A stretch of DNA of 64,000 nt from contig JADJRC010000047.1 in the NCBI GenBank assembly GCA_016712415.1, forward strand, positions 1 to 64,000, in the 5' to 3' direction. The stretch is from Lewinellaceae bacterium. Its GTDB lineage: Bacteria > Bacteroidota > Bacteroidia > Chitinophagales > Saprospiraceae. The notes beneath the pieces were generated by a model. It did no database searches. It was not told the DNA's origin and was given only the letters and a program-made list of their open reading frames with translations. How positions within the stretch are numbered: the first letter of the stretch is position 1; each line of letters starts with the position of its first letter. Shown piece by piece: positions 7,709 to 17,308 of the stretch. Made by a program: the position numbers and the translations under genes.

Positions 7709-8755
7709 ATGATAAATCAGGATCACCTTTTCATGCAACGTTGTTTTTCCCTGGCCCGACTGGGCGAAGGCAACGTATCGCCCAATCCGATGGTGGGCGC
7801 CGTGCTGGTGCATGACGGGCAGGTGATCGGCGAAGGCTGGCACCGGAAGTATGGCGAAGCGCACGCCGAGGTGCATTGTCTGGAGTCGGTAAATGCAAAA
7901 AACAAGCATCTTATTCCCCACGCTACCCTGTATTGCTCGCTGGAGCCCTGTTTTCATCACGGCAAAACACCGCCTTGTGTCGACCTTGTTTTGGAACACA
8001 GGATACCGCGCGTCGTCGTGAGCAACACCGATCCTAACCCGCTGGTGGCCGGACAAAGTCTGGAAAAATTGCGGTCTGCAGGCGTCGAAGTAATGGAAGG
8101 CATACTGGAAGCGGAAGGGCGGCGGCTGAACCGCGCGTTTTTTACCTGGATCGTGGAAAAAAGGCCCTTCATCGTGTTGAAATGGGCTCAATCCGCCGAT
8201 GGTTTTATCGGAAAAGAGGATGAAAGAACGGCCATATCGGGTCCTGCTGCACTGCGTCTGGCACATAAGTGGCGATCTGAAGCGGATGCCATTCTGGTCG
8301 GCACGAAAACAGCCGTTACAGACAACCCCAGGCTGGATACGCGGTTCTACGAGGGAAAGAATCCGCTGCGCATCGCGCTGGACCGGCAGGGAAAGATTCC
8401 TGCCACGCACCATTTGCTCGACGACTCGATAGACACCCGGATTTTTGGCGCCGTACGTCAGGGCAGGTTTGAGCGCACTATGTTTATGCCTTCCGACGGG
8501 TTGGTCGCGATACCGGATATCCTGAACAACTTGAAGGCTTCCAAACAGGCGATATTATTGGTCGAAGGTGGCGCGCAGGTATTGCAGCAGTTTCTGGATG
8601 GCAATTGGTGGGATGAGATCAGGGTATTGGAAAGCAGTGGGAGGCTGAAAGACGGCATAGCCGCTCCACGCCTCCCGGTTATTGCAGAAATGACAGAAAG
8701 TTTTCAACTGGCCGGCGATACCGTCAGGATATTTGAACGGGTCAGATCTTTTTGA
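7709..8755 (+). CDS. ribD: bifunctional riboflavin deaminase/reductase
   Basis: RibD performs two successive steps of riboflavin synthesis, deaminating and then reducing the pyrimidine intermediate made by GTP cyclohydrolase II. Residues 1-145 are the zinc deaminase domain, with H52-A-E54 and C81/C90 in LEPCFHHGKTPPC. Residues from about 150 are the reductase domain (RPFIVLKWAQSADGFIG, then a Rossmann-like GTKTAVTDNPRLDTR). The 348-residue length is typical. Its last 14 bp overlap the 3' end of the convergent DUF2807 gene. No other rib genes are seen in the window, and the upstream region holds the palindrome array rather than a recognisable FMN riboswitch. Confidence 0.95.
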   Translation: MINQDHLFMQRCFSLARLGEGNVSPNPMVGAVLVHDGQVIGEGWHRKYGEAHAEVHCLESVNAKNKHLIPHATLYCSLEPCFHHGKTPPCVDLVLEHRIPRVVVSNTDPNPLVAGQSLEKLRSAGVEVMEGILEAEGRRLNRAFFTWIVEKRPFIVLKWAQSADGFIGKEDERTAISGPAALRLAHKWRSEADAILVGTKTAVTDNPRLDTRFYEGKNPLRIALDRQGKIPATHHLLDDSIDTRIFGAVRQGRFERTMFMPSDGLVAIPDILNNLKASKQAILLVEGGAQVLQQFLDGNWWDEIRVLESSGRLKDGIAAPRLPVIAEMTESFQLAGDTVRIFERVRSF

Positions 8756-9467
8756 CTTTCCCCGAACCGCTGATATCGGTCTCTACACTGGGCTCGCCCG
8801 AATAGTACACGTCGCCGCTGCCGACGATTTCCGCTTTCAGTTTTTGTGACACATCGCAATGCACAGCCCCGGAACCCGCAATTCTGGCTACCAGTTCATT
8901 GGTTGTAAAGCGCTCGGCTTTTACGTCGCCGCTGCCTGCTATGGAACTTTCAAAAAAATCGGCTTTGCCCCCGATATCGATGCCGCCGCTGCCGGCAATA
9001 TTCGTTTTGAGGGTGCCAAAGTCGCCTTCCGGCAGGAAGATATCGCCGGAGCCGGCTATATCGAGGGTCATTTTTTCCGAACGGACGGGTGTGACGGCGC
9101 GAATGGTTCCACTGCCTGCTACAAAAAACGCATTGAATTCGGGCGCACTGATGCGGATTTTCAGGTTTTTGGAATACGATACATTTTCGTCGAACCAAAT
9201 GCGCAGCCTGCCGTCTTCCAACTCGGTTTTAAGTATCGGCAACAGATTTTCCTGTGCCTCCACTTCGATGGAATAGTTTTCGGATACGCTTGCTTCCACG
9301 TTGGCAGAGATTTCAAGGCTGATGGAATTGAATCCCTGAACATCACGTGTCTCTGTTTTCACAGGGCCTTTACCCCTGGTACCCGGACCAAAACCGGAAA
9401 AATGACAGGATTGTTTGCCGACCACGAAAATCGCGACCAGCAACATAAACAACAGTAGATAGCGCAT
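8742..9467 (-). CDS. DUF2807 (head GIN domain) exported protein
   Basis: A 241-residue protein opening with the hydrophobic leader MRYLLLFMLLVAIFVVG. The Cys at about position 21 (KQSCHFSG) could be a lipid attachment site, but the lipobox is poor. The body is a right-handed beta-helix of the DUF2807 type. A GSG-x-[ILV] motif recurs about every 19-21 residues (AGSGTI, AGSGDI, AGSGGI, AGSGDV, AGSGAV, VGSGDV, SGSGKV). The frame is open for 51 codons upstream, but the ATG at 9467 is chosen because the signal peptide starts there. Function is unknown; members are common cell-envelope proteins in Bacteroidota. Convergent with ribD, overlapping by 14 bp. Confidence 0.85.
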   Translation of the reverse strand: MRYLLLFMLLVAIFVVGKQSCHFSGFGPGTRGKGPVKTETRDVQGFNSISLEISANVEASVSENYSIEVEAQENLLPILKTELEDGRLRIWFDENVSYSKNLKIRISAPEFNAFFVAGSGTIRAVTPVRSEKMTLDIAGSGDIFLPEGDFGTLKTNIAGSGGIDIGGKADFFESSIAGSGDVKAERFTTNELVARIAGSGAVHCDVSQKLKAEIVGSGDVYYSGEPSVETDISGSGKVKKI

Positions 9468-9582
9468 TGTCTGAATTTTTTGTTTTGAAGTGACGTCGAT
9501 AAGGCACAATTTTGCACCTTTCGCGTTTTCGACACAAAAAGAAACGACGAGGTTACACTTTTTACCTGCAAAACTCACCCGT

Positions 9583-9936
9583 ATGCCCTGGCTATTGTTT
9601 CTGCTGAGTATTTTCATCACACCGGCCGAGCCGGTGGTAGCCTGGCAAGTCGGGCAGGATCACGATTTTGGCGAAATACCCGCCGGCAGGCCGGTACGCT
9701 TTGCATTTACCTTCAAAAATGTGTCGCCCGACACCATTGTATTGCAAACGGTGCGCACCACCTGCGGCTGTACGGCAGCACAGTACACAGAGGAGCCGAT
9801 CGCGCCCGGTGACAATGGCGAAGTTTCGATCGAGTACGATGCCTATCAAAAGGGCTCTTTCCGAAAAAAAATACGGGTGTTTTTCGACCGGCAGCGCAAA
9901 CCGGAAATTTTGTGGATTTCGGGCGATGTAGACTGA
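9583..9936 (+). CDS. DUF1573 exported protein (short)
   Basis: A 117-residue protein with a signal peptide (PWLLFLLSIFITPAEPVVA). Behind it is a single DUF1573 immunoglobulin-like domain: HDFGEIPAGRPVRFAFTFKN, then TTCGCTAAQYT with the family's paired cysteines, then IAPGDNGEVSIEYDA. The ATG at 9583 is chosen over an earlier frame opening at 9490 because the signal peptide begins there. It lies between the divergently oriented DUF2807 gene and the 3' end of recF. A longer DUF1573 paralogue sits at 34692-35123. Role unknown; probably periplasmic. Confidence 0.8.
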   Translation: MPWLLFLLSIFITPAEPVVAWQVGQDHDFGEIPAGRPVRFAFTFKNVSPDTIVLQTVRTTCGCTAAQYTEEPIAPGDNGEVSIEYDAYQKGSFRKKIRVFFDRQRKPEILWISGDVD

Positions 9937-9944
9937 GGGCTGTG

Positions 9945-11045
9945 TCAAACGGACACGCTGCCGTTGGCGATTTCAAAAATCCGGTAGTCGCCGGTAAAAC
10001 TGGCGACAATAGCCTCCATTCGGCTGCGTTGGGTATCGGTGATGAATATCTGCCCGAAATCGCGGCCAATCAGGAGGCCGACCAATTGACGCACCCTGTT
10101 TTCATCCAGTTTGTCAAAAATATCATCCAGCAGAAGAATCGGGCTGAACCCCTTTTCCCGCCGGAGCAGTTCGTACTGCGCGAGGCGGAGCGCCAGGAGG
10201 AAGGATTTTAACTGCCCCTGTGAGGCGAATCGTTTGACGGGCAGTCCGTCCATAAGCACGCCGAGGTCGTCGCGATGTGGCCCGGCCGTCGTGCGTTGCA
10301 ATATCCGATCTTTTTCCAGGTTGCGCTGCAACAATTCCTTCAGGTCGCCGTCGGCAAGGTCTGAAGTGTACCGGGCATCCACCTGTTCGTAATCTGCTGA
10401 TATCTCGCGGTAATATTCTGCAAACAAGGGACGCAGCGCTTCGACAAAATATTGCCGCTGCTTGTGGAGCGCCGCGGCAGGCGCCGGCATCTGGCGGTCG
10501 ATGCTTTCGAGCAAAACCGTATCGAAGGACTTTTCTTCGGCAAATTGCTTGAGCAGGGCATTGCGTTGTTTCAATAACGTATTGTATGTCAACAGGTTTT
10601 GAAGGTAATCACTCGATATCTGTGACAGGGTATTGTCCATAAACCTGCGCCGTTCCTCGCTGCCGTCCTGCACCAGGGCAACATCGTCCGGAGCGATCAT
10701 CACCACCGGAAACTGCCCGATGTAATCCATGAGCCGGCTGACGACCGTTCCGCTTTTTTCGATCTCCTTGCGCTGGCCGAGGGGAAATTTGGCGACAACC
10801 GGAACGGGGCCCGTGTCTTCCTGAAATACCGCTTCCAGGCGAAAGAAATTTTCTCCGTGTCGGACCAGAAATTTGTCTGCCGCTCCGGAATGGCTCTTGC
10901 AGAGGCAAAGAAAATGCACGGCATCGAGGACATTCGTCTTGCCCATGCCGTTCAGGCCGGTAAAACAATTCAGGCGGGGCGACAGGTCGAAAGCCTGAAG
11001 TGAATAATTTTTAAAATTGGCGAGTTTGAGCGAAGAGAGGAACAC
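9945..11045 (-). CDS. recF: DNA replication and repair protein RecF
   Basis: RecF is an SMC-like ATPase that helps load RecA at gapped DNA. The Walker A motif GLNGMGKTN is at residues 30-38, the ABC signature region (SQGQLKSFLLALRLAQ) near 300, and Walker B with D-loop (LLLDDIFDKLDENR) after it. I choose GTG at 11045 as start (366 residues), since the protein should begin a few residues before LKLANFKNYS; the open frame upstream only antisenses the cca end. An exact TACCTTTG box lies 6 bp upstream. It is third in a dusB-cca-recF run, 38 bp after cca. Confidence 0.93.
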   Translation of the reverse strand: MFLSSLKLANFKNYSLQAFDLSPRLNCFTGLNGMGKTNVLDAVHFLCLCKSHSGAADKFLVRHGENFFRLEAVFQEDTGPVPVVAKFPLGQRKEIEKSGTVVSRLMDYIGQFPVVMIAPDDVALVQDGSEERRRFMDNTLSQISSDYLQNLLTYNTLLKQRNALLKQFAEEKSFDTVLLESIDRQMPAPAAALHKQRQYFVEALRPLFAEYYREISADYEQVDARYTSDLADGDLKELLQRNLEKDRILQRTTAGPHRDDLGVLMDGLPVKRFASQGQLKSFLLALRLAQYELLRREKGFSPILLLDDIFDKLDENRVRQLVGLLIGRDFGQIFITDTQRSRMEAIVASFTGDYRIFEIANGSVSV

Positions 11046-11051
11046 AGCGGC

Positions 11052-11059
11052 CAAAGGTA
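11052..11059 (-). promoter_or_regulatory. -7 box (TACCTTTG) of recF
   Basis: An exact TAnnTTTG match on the minus strand, 6 bp before the GTG start, in the short cca-recF gap. It supports both the GTG start and a private recF promoter in addition to read-through from cca. Confidence 0.45.
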
Positions 11060-11083
11060 AAAACTCTTCCGGTTTGGGGTATG

Positions 11084-12538
11084 TCAGGATGAAATCCGGG
11101 ACGTGGAAAAATCGGCTGCCGATTTCAGGGGCTTCAGCCCGATTTTGGCGCCTTCCTCCAGCATGCGCTGGAATGCTTCCTCGAATTCGTTGGAAATTTC
11201 CCCGTCGAGTATGGCCTCGCGAACAGCCGTCTTGATCGTACCCACGTCTTTCGAGGGCTGGATGTCGAATGTCTCCATGATAACTTCTCCTGTGATGGGC
11301 GGTTGCCACAGCCGCATGCGGTCGGCTTCCGACACCCCGGCCATGCGCTCCTTGAGGTACTCGTACCCTTCGAGGTAACGCGCCATCTTTCGCGGGTTCT
11401 TGGTAGTGATATCCGACTCGCACAACTTGAGCAGGTCTTCGATGTCGGGGCCTGCATCAAACAGCAGGCGCCGGACGGCGCTGTCGGTCACCTGTTCCTT
11501 GGTCAGCGATATGGGCCGCAGGTGCAGGCGCACCATTTTCTGCACATACTCCATTTCCGATCCGAGAGACAGGCGCAGGTTTCTGAATATTTTGGGGACC
11601 ATTTTGGCGCCCAGCCATTCGTGTCCGTGAAAGGTCCAGCCGGTGTCCTTGTCAAAGCGTTTGGTGGCGGGCTTGGCGATGTCGTGCAGCAAGGCCGACC
11701 ACCGCAGCCAGATGTTGTTGCTTTTTTTGCAGACATTGTCGAGCACCTCGAGGGTATGGTAAAAATTGTCCTTGTGTCCACGTCCGTTGCGGTCTTCCAC
11801 ACCCTGCAGGGCCGCCACTTCAGGCAGGATCAGTTGCAGCAATCCGCTGTCAAACAGCAGTTTAAACCCTGTTGACGGGTCCTGCGTCTGAAGAATCTTT
11901 TCCAGTTCGGTGGTGATCCGTTCTTTGGAAATAATGTGTATCCGGCTCTTGTATTTGACGATACCGCGGAAAGTGTTGGGCTCGATGGAAAAGCCCAGTT
12001 GGTTGGCAAAACGGATGACACGCAACATGCGCAGCGGGTCGTCGGAAAACGTGCTGCCGGGGTCCAGCGGTGTCTTGAGCAGTTTTTGTTCGAGGTGTTC
12101 CAGCCCGCCAAAGGGATCGACAATCTGGCCAAAAGTATCTTCGTTGAGGCTGACAGCCAGGGCGTTGATGGTCAGATCGCGGCGGTTTTGATCGTCTTCG
12201 AGGGTACCCTGCTCCACTTCGGGCTTGCGGCTGTCGTCGCGATAGCTCTCCCGCCGGGCGCCGACGAATTCGATTTCCATGCCTTCGTGCCGCAACATGG
12301 CGGTGCCGAAACGGCGAAACACCACGATTTTCGGTGTGGGCGACAATTTTGAAGCCATGTGCTCGGCCAGGTGGATGCCGTCGCCAACACATACAATATC
12401 GATATCCTTTGTAGCGCGACCAAGCAACCGGTCGCGCACATAACCGCCTATCACATAAGCCGGAACATTCAATTCACGGGCGCACTGACCGATCAGGTTA
12501 AAAATCCTCCGTTCATGCGGCAATATCGAAAATAGCAT
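11084..12538 (-). CDS. cca: CCA tRNA nucleotidyltransferase with HD domain
   Basis: A 484-residue class II tRNA nucleotidyltransferase. The polymerase beta-type head has VIGGYVRDRLLGR (29-41) followed by the catalytic DID (KDIDIV, about 44-49). RRDLTINALA, the flexible-loop and NTP-selection signature, follows at about 120. RMLRVIRFA marks the neck region. An HD phosphohydrolase domain follows, with HTLEVLDNV, LLHDIAKP and HGHEWLGA. It adds or repairs the 3' CCA of tRNAs; the HD domain in relatives has phosphodiesterase or phosphatase activity. It lies 11 bp after dusB and 38 bp before recF, forming an operon of RNA and DNA maintenance genes. Confidence 0.93.
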   Translation of the reverse strand: MLFSILPHERRIFNLIGQCARELNVPAYVIGGYVRDRLLGRATKDIDIVCVGDGIHLAEHMASKLSPTPKIVVFRRFGTAMLRHEGMEIEFVGARRESYRDDSRKPEVEQGTLEDDQNRRDLTINALAVSLNEDTFGQIVDPFGGLEHLEQKLLKTPLDPGSTFSDDPLRMLRVIRFANQLGFSIEPNTFRGIVKYKSRIHIISKERITTELEKILQTQDPSTGFKLLFDSGLLQLILPEVAALQGVEDRNGRGHKDNFYHTLEVLDNVCKKSNNIWLRWSALLHDIAKPATKRFDKDTGWTFHGHEWLGAKMVPKIFRNLRLSLGSEMEYVQKMVRLHLRPISLTKEQVTDSAVRRLLFDAGPDIEDLLKLCESDITTKNPRKMARYLEGYEYLKERMAGVSEADRMRLWQPPITGEVIMETFDIQPSKDVGTIKTAVREAILDGEISNEFEEAFQRMLEEGAKIGLKPLKSAADFSTSRISS

Positions 12539-12549
12539 CGTTCAGAATA

Positions 12550-13545
12550 TTAAACGAACAGTTCTTCGGCCGAGTAGACCTCTTCAATTTCATCCAGAAT
12601 GGCAAACAACACAGCGGGCTCCATCTCGGTCACCAGCCGGGCCCGGAAGGGCTTGATATTGGGGAGATCGCGGAAGTAAGGCGCATAGTGGCGGCGCATT
12701 TCCAGAACGCCGAGCTTCGGGCCTTTCCAGTCCAGGCTATCCTGCAAGTGCTGGCGGGCTGCCTGAATGCGTTCGCTGACGCCGGGAGGTGCAAGTACTT
12801 CACCTGTCGCAAAATAATGCTTGATCTCGCGAAATACCCAGGGATAACCGATGCTTGCCCTGCCGATCATGATGCCATCCACGCCGTACCGGTTTTTGTA
12901 TTCCAGCGCTTTTTGCGGACTGTCGATATCGCCGTTGCCGAAAATGGGGATATGCATCCGCGGGTTTTCCTTCACCTTGGCAATCCACGACCAGTTGGCC
13001 GCTCCCTTGTACATCTGGCTGCGGGTGCGTCCGTGGATGCTCAGGGCCTGAATGCCGACATCCTGCAGCCGCTCCGCTACTTCGACGATGTTGATGGTGG
13101 ACTCGTCCCAGCCCAGCCTTGTCTTTACCGTTACAGGACGGGAGGTGCTTTTCACCACAGCCTCGGTAAGTCGTACCATTTGGGGAATGTCGCGCAGGAG
13201 TCCGGCGCCGGCCATACGGCAGGCGACTTTTGCTACCGGGCATCCAAAGTTGATATCGATCACATCGGGGTTTTTCGACTCGATGATCTCGGCGGCTTCG
13301 ATCATACTTTCCAGTTGTCCGCCGAAGTACTGAATACCAACGGGGCGTTCGTAGTCGAATATTTCCAGTTTCTGGAAGGTATTTTTGGCTTCGTGGACAA
13401 GGCCGTCGGCGCTGATAAACTCCGTATACACCATATCGGCGCCCTGGGCCTTGCAAAGTTTGCGGAAAGGCGGGTCGCTTACATCCTCCATGGGAGCGAG
13501 GAGCAACGGGAATTCACCGAGTTCAACCTGACCGATCTTTACCAT
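12550..13545 (-). CDS. dusB: tRNA dihydrouridine synthase
   Basis: A 331-residue flavoenzyme reducing specific uridines in the tRNA D-loop. The FMN TIM barrel starts with PLLLAPMEDVSDPPFRKLC. The active-site segment INFGCPVAKVACRMAGAGLL (about 95-115) carries the catalytic Cys of the GCP motif. TVKTRLGWDES, LSIHGRTRSQMYKG and IPIFGNGDIDSP are standard barrel strands, and a helical tRNA-binding C-terminus follows. The length and sequence resemble DusB. It is first in the dusB-cca-recF run, downstream of a terminator that closes the large CHU_C gene. Confidence 0.94.
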   Translation of the reverse strand: MVKIGQVELGEFPLLLAPMEDVSDPPFRKLCKAQGADMVYTEFISADGLVHEAKNTFQKLEIFDYERPVGIQYFGGQLESMIEAAEIIESKNPDVIDINFGCPVAKVACRMAGAGLLRDIPQMVRLTEAVVKSTSRPVTVKTRLGWDESTINIVEVAERLQDVGIQALSIHGRTRSQMYKGAANWSWIAKVKENPRMHIPIFGNGDIDSPQKALEYKNRYGVDGIMIGRASIGYPWVFREIKHYFATGEVLAPPGVSERIQAARQHLQDSLDWKGPKLGVLEMRRHYAPYFRDLPNIKPFRARLVTEMEPAVLFAILDEIEEVYSAEELFV

Positions 13546-13568
13546 TCAATAATATTTTGCGCAAAAAT

Positions 13569-13602
13569 AAGACTTCCGTGGCATCAGAACCCCGGAAGTC
13601 TT
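13569..13602 (-). terminator. intrinsic terminator of the large CHU_C gene
   Basis: Ten perfect base pairs (AAGACTTCCG/CGGAAGTCTT) with a 14-base loop, followed on the minus strand by a T-rich tract (ATTTTTG). It lies between the CHU_C gene and dusB. Confidence 0.7.
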
Positions 13603-13642
13603 GTACTAGTTCATTTTTCCTTAAAATGCACTTGTTAAGTAC

Positions 13643-16615
13643 TTAACGCAGCAGTGCAATGCTCCCGATTTTCGGAGGCTGCAAGGCGCCGTCGCTGCGC
13701 TGCCAGCGAATGACATAAACATAAACGTCGCTCGCGGCTTCCTTGCCGTCAATGTTGCCATCCCATTCCGGAGCCGGGTCAACGCTTTCAAAAACGAGTT
13801 TGCCCCAGCGGTCATAAATTTCCATACTGAGCACGACGGCGGCGCCCTGGAGCAGTTTCAACCGGAATACGTCGTTTACCCCGTCGCGGTTGGGCGTAAA
13901 GGCGTTGGGGATGATCGCCAGGGGCTGCACTACCGTTATGACGACTTGCTCCTGTTGTGAACAGCCGTTTGGCGCCACAGCGATCCGGGTATAGGTGATG
14001 GTAGAGTCGTTGGTGGAAGGCGCTACATCGATCGATTCTGTATTCCCGATATTGGTCTGGCCGTTCTCCAGCCACTGAAACTGGAATCCGGACAGGTTTT
14101 GAGAGGGTGCGATGATCCCCATGAGGTTGAGCGGATCGCCTACATTTACACGATTGGTATCGGGGTCGGATATGATTTTCAGGGAGAAATTATCCTTTAC
14201 ACTCACCTTCACCTCATCTTCGAGCACACAGCCATCACCGAATATATAGGTAAGTTCGTACGTGGTGTTTTGAACAGGCATCGGTTCGATGATTGCAGTT
14301 GTATCGCCCGTAGACCACAGGTACTCGCCCGACAGGGAGCCGCTGGCCACCAGTTCAAGGGGCTCGCCCCGGCAAATGGTGATATCGGGTGGCAAGGTCA
14401 GGGTAGCGTTGTAGACAATGATATTGACGGTTTCGGTCGTCGTACAATTGTCCAGGCTTGCCGTAATGGTGTATTGCGTCGTCTGCGTGGGTGCGACTGC
14501 GGGCGGTACAGCCTCGGTGGAGGTGAAGCCGGGCGGGCTGGAAACCCAGGAGTACGTGGCGCCCGGAGTATTAATGCTGTTCAACACCACACTTTCGCCG
14601 GGGCAAAGCGCTTTATCCGCAGGAAATTCGATCGCCGGACCAACGCCCTGAATGGTAACCGTTATGTTATCGGTGAGTATGCAGCCGTCGCCGTAAGTAT
14701 AGGTGACCGTATACGTTGTCGTTTGCGCGGGCGACACCAGAACAGATGCGCCGGACTGGCCGTCGCTCCATTCATAAGTACCTGGTGCAGAGCCGGTAGC
14801 GATCAGGTTTGCGTTGAAATTTTTGCAGATGCTCGTGTCGTTACTGACGGCCAGCGTAGCTGCGGAAACCACGATGGTAACCTGTTTTTCGCTGACACAC
14901 CCGTTATCTGCCTTTACAAAATAGGTTGTGGTTTGTTTGGGCGACACTACAGGCTGAGGCGCGCTCGTCGGCACAAAATCGGGGTCGGTAGAGGTCCAGG
15001 TGTAGGTTGCCGATGGGTCAAACCCCTCATTTAGCATCACGGACTCGCCCAGGCAAATATTCTTGTCATCGGGAAACTGGATAACCGGCAGGGACCTGAT
15101 GTTGACCATTGCCGAAGCGCTTACCGGGCAGCCCTGAAACTGTCCGGTGACCGTATAAATCGTAGAATCCGAAGGCGTAGCCACCGGGTTGTCGCATTGT
15201 GTACAACTCAGGTTTTGTGTCGGCGACCAGGTCAGGTTGATGATACCGAAGGGGTAATTGGCATTCAGTTGCACACTGGCGCCGGGGCAGATCAATGTGT
15301 CCTGTGGTACGACACTGATTTGCGGGGGGGCCACCACATTGACGGTAGCAGAAGCAGTATCAACGCAACCGCCATTTGTCGTCACACGAATATAGGTGGT
15401 GGTGCTTGCCGGCTGAACAGCCATTACGTAGAGACTATCCGGGGTAAGTTGGCCCGCAGGCGGAAACCACTGATAATTTATATCCGGGTAATCAGCCTGT
15501 TGAAATGCGGGAGAGGTAAGCAGAACGGTTGCGCCGCTGCAAATGGTCGTATCCGAAGGCTGAACAGCGAGGTCGGCGGGTATGCTGTCCACCGTCACGA
15601 ATACGCCGACGTCGCGTTTGCATCCGGGCACGGAAGCCGTTGCGGTGTACAAGGTCGACGACAGCGGGCCGGCGATTACATTCAGCCCGTTACCGATGAT
15701 CTGCAACCCGTCGAGCGGCGCCCAACTCACATTGCCTCCGGCGGGTGTAAGGGTAGCCTGAATGGGCAACTCCGCCCCCCGGCAGATGCGCGCGCTGTCG
15801 CCTGAACTCAGGGACAGGTCAAGGTTGACGATAGATACCTGCACCGTGCGCATTTGCATGCAGACCGATTTGGTTGCGACCAGTTTGTATTGAGTGGTTT
15901 GCAGGGGCGTGGCAAGGGGGTTAGCGATATCGGCACTGTCGAGCGAGCCGTCGTTGGGCGTCCAGGCATACACGACTCCTGGTTCCGGGTTGGTATATCC
16001 GAGCAGAACGCTGGCCCCGTTGCATATCGCCGTGTCCGTTTGCACATCGAGTACCGGCGGATGAACAACTGTGATCAGCACGCTGTCGACGGATACATAA
16101 GGGCAACCGGCATTAAAGGCGATAACATAGTAACGGGTGGTGACCGTAGGGGTAACCGTAGGGTTGGCAGAGGACGACAACAGGCCCGGCGGCGCAGAAG
16201 TCCACTGGTAAAAAGTACCCTGGATGAGCGGTCCGCCCAGCATGACCGAGGTGCCCTGGCAAATCGTTTTGTCGTCTATGATATTATATTGCGGCTGTTG
16301 CCCGGCAATGACCGTAATGGTTATGTTGTCCGTTTTGCTGCATTGAGCCGTTTGTTGGGTGACTGAAAAGGAATAGACGCCCGTGGTGAGGCCTGATACA
16401 ACCGGCGAAGGGCAATTGTAGCAGCTCAGACCGGCAGGGCCGGTCCAGGTGTAGGCAGCATCCGGGTTGCCGTTGGGGTTGAGTGTAAAAGTTGCATTGT
16501 TGCAGACAGTCACATCCGGGCCAAGATCAATATCGCATTCATCGTTTGTCTGTGCATGCACGCCTGTCCAAAAGGTTGAAAGAAGGAGAAAAAAAAGCGT
16601 AAAGGTGGGTCTCAT
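13643..16615 (-). CDS. large Ig-repeat surface protein with CHU_C type B T9SS domain
   Basis: A 990-residue protein with a signal peptide (1-21, ending VHAQ). It has about ten beta-sandwich repeats of 85-95 residues. Each contains a CxGxSVxL-type strand (for example ICQGTSVMLGG, ICNGASVLLGY, ICLGESVMLNE) and a TQTTxYxVxA strand, a PKD/Ig-like pattern common in Bacteroidota. The last 90 residues, from IIPNAFTPNRDGVNDVF through YDRWGKLVFES and WDGNIDGKEAASDVYVY, are the gliding-motility-associated C-terminal domain, a type B signal for T9SS export. Adhesin or cell-surface scaffold is the likely role, but no ligand-binding domain is visible. A weak TACTTTTC box lies about 30 bp upstream. Confidence 0.88.
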   Translation of the reverse strand: MRPTFTLFFLLLSTFWTGVHAQTNDECDIDLGPDVTVCNNATFTLNPNGNPDAAYTWTGPAGLSCYNCPSPVVSGLTTGVYSFSVTQQTAQCSKTDNITITVIAGQQPQYNIIDDKTICQGTSVMLGGPLIQGTFYQWTSAPPGLLSSSANPTVTPTVTTRYYVIAFNAGCPYVSVDSVLITVVHPPVLDVQTDTAICNGASVLLGYTNPEPGVVYAWTPNDGSLDSADIANPLATPLQTTQYKLVATKSVCMQMRTVQVSIVNLDLSLSSGDSARICRGAELPIQATLTPAGGNVSWAPLDGLQIIGNGLNVIAGPLSSTLYTATASVPGCKRDVGVFVTVDSIPADLAVQPSDTTICSGATVLLTSPAFQQADYPDINYQWFPPAGQLTPDSLYVMAVQPASTTTYIRVTTNGGCVDTASATVNVVAPPQISVVPQDTLICPGASVQLNANYPFGIINLTWSPTQNLSCTQCDNPVATPSDSTIYTVTGQFQGCPVSASAMVNIRSLPVIQFPDDKNICLGESVMLNEGFDPSATYTWTSTDPDFVPTSAPQPVVSPKQTTTYFVKADNGCVSEKQVTIVVSAATLAVSNDTSICKNFNANLIATGSAPGTYEWSDGQSGASVLVSPAQTTTYTVTYTYGDGCILTDNITVTIQGVGPAIEFPADKALCPGESVVLNSINTPGATYSWVSSPPGFTSTEAVPPAVAPTQTTQYTITASLDNCTTTETVNIIVYNATLTLPPDITICRGEPLELVASGSLSGEYLWSTGDTTAIIEPMPVQNTTYELTYIFGDGCVLEDEVKVSVKDNFSLKIISDPDTNRVNVGDPLNLMGIIAPSQNLSGFQFQWLENGQTNIGNTESIDVAPSTNDSTITYTRIAVAPNGCSQQEQVVITVVQPLAIIPNAFTPNRDGVNDVFRLKLLQGAAVVLSMEIYDRWGKLVFESVDPAPEWDGNIDGKEAASDVYVYVIRWQRSDGALQPPKIGSIALLR

Positions 16616-16825
16616 TTAACTTGTATGTTTAATCGGCCGAAAAGTATTGGGAAATGCTGAAGAAGGCGGCGTGATTTCCCCGTTTTGATATTACGGAAGA
16701 AGATTTTCAGCCTATAAGCATGAATTATGCCGGAATCCGGCTTGAATCTGACAAAACGACTTATTCCCGTCTGGCAACCAATAATAACAATCCGGAAGCC
16801 GAAGCGCCCGTTTCAGCACATTCGC

Positions 16826-16833
16826 TACTTTTG
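16826..16833 (+). promoter_or_regulatory. -7 box (TACTTTTG) of the dut operon
   Basis: An exact TAnnTTTG element 20 bp before the dut TTG start, placed to drive the six-gene same-strand run to 24747. Confidence 0.5.
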
Positions 16834-16853
16834 CATCCAAAAATTGTCAGACA

Positions 16854-17288
16854 TTGAAGATCAAAATTATCAACCGCTCCCCAAATCCGCTGCCAAAGTA
16901 CGAAACGGAAGGCAGTGCCGGGATGGATTTACGGGCAAATATTGAAGCGCCTGTTACGCTCCTGCCGCTTGAGCGCAGCCTGATTCCTACAGGATTGTTT
17001 ATCGAACTGCCGGATTCGTATGAAGCACAGGTGCGTCCGCGCAGCGGACTGGCCGCCAAACGCGGCCTCACGCTGCTGAACACTCCCGGGACCATCGACA
17101 GCGATTATCGCGGCGAGATAAAATGCATCGTCGTGAACCTGTCCAACGAAGCCCAGATCATCGAGCCCGGCGAACGGATCGCTCAAATGGTGATTGCCAA
17201 ATATGAGCAGGTAACACTGCTGGAAGCGGATTTTCTGGAAGAAACAGTACGCGGCGCCGGCGGCTTCGGCAGCACAGGCAAACAGTGA
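16854..17288 (+). CDS. dut: dUTP diphosphatase (trimeric dUTPase)
   Basis: Hydrolyses dUTP to dUMP and PPi, keeping uracil out of DNA. All five trimeric dUTPase motifs are present: GSAGMDLRA (motif 1), RPRSGLAAKRG (2), GTIDSDYRGEI (3, with the catalytic Asp), GERIAQMVI (4) and RGAGGFGSTG (5, the flexible glycine-rich tail). The 144-residue length is typical. The start is a TTG at 16854, giving MKIKIINRS; no ATG exists nearby in frame, and the promoter box just upstream fits. First gene of a tight same-strand run; 20 bp separate it from the nucleotidyltransferase. Confidence 0.95.
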   Translation: MKIKIINRSPNPLPKYETEGSAGMDLRANIEAPVTLLPLERSLIPTGLFIELPDSYEAQVRPRSGLAAKRGLTLLNTPGTIDSDYRGEIKCIVVNLSNEAQIIEPGERIAQMVIAKYEQVTLLEADFLEETVRGAGGFGSTGKQ

Positions 17289-17308
17289 AACAATGAAAAA
17301 GCAATAAT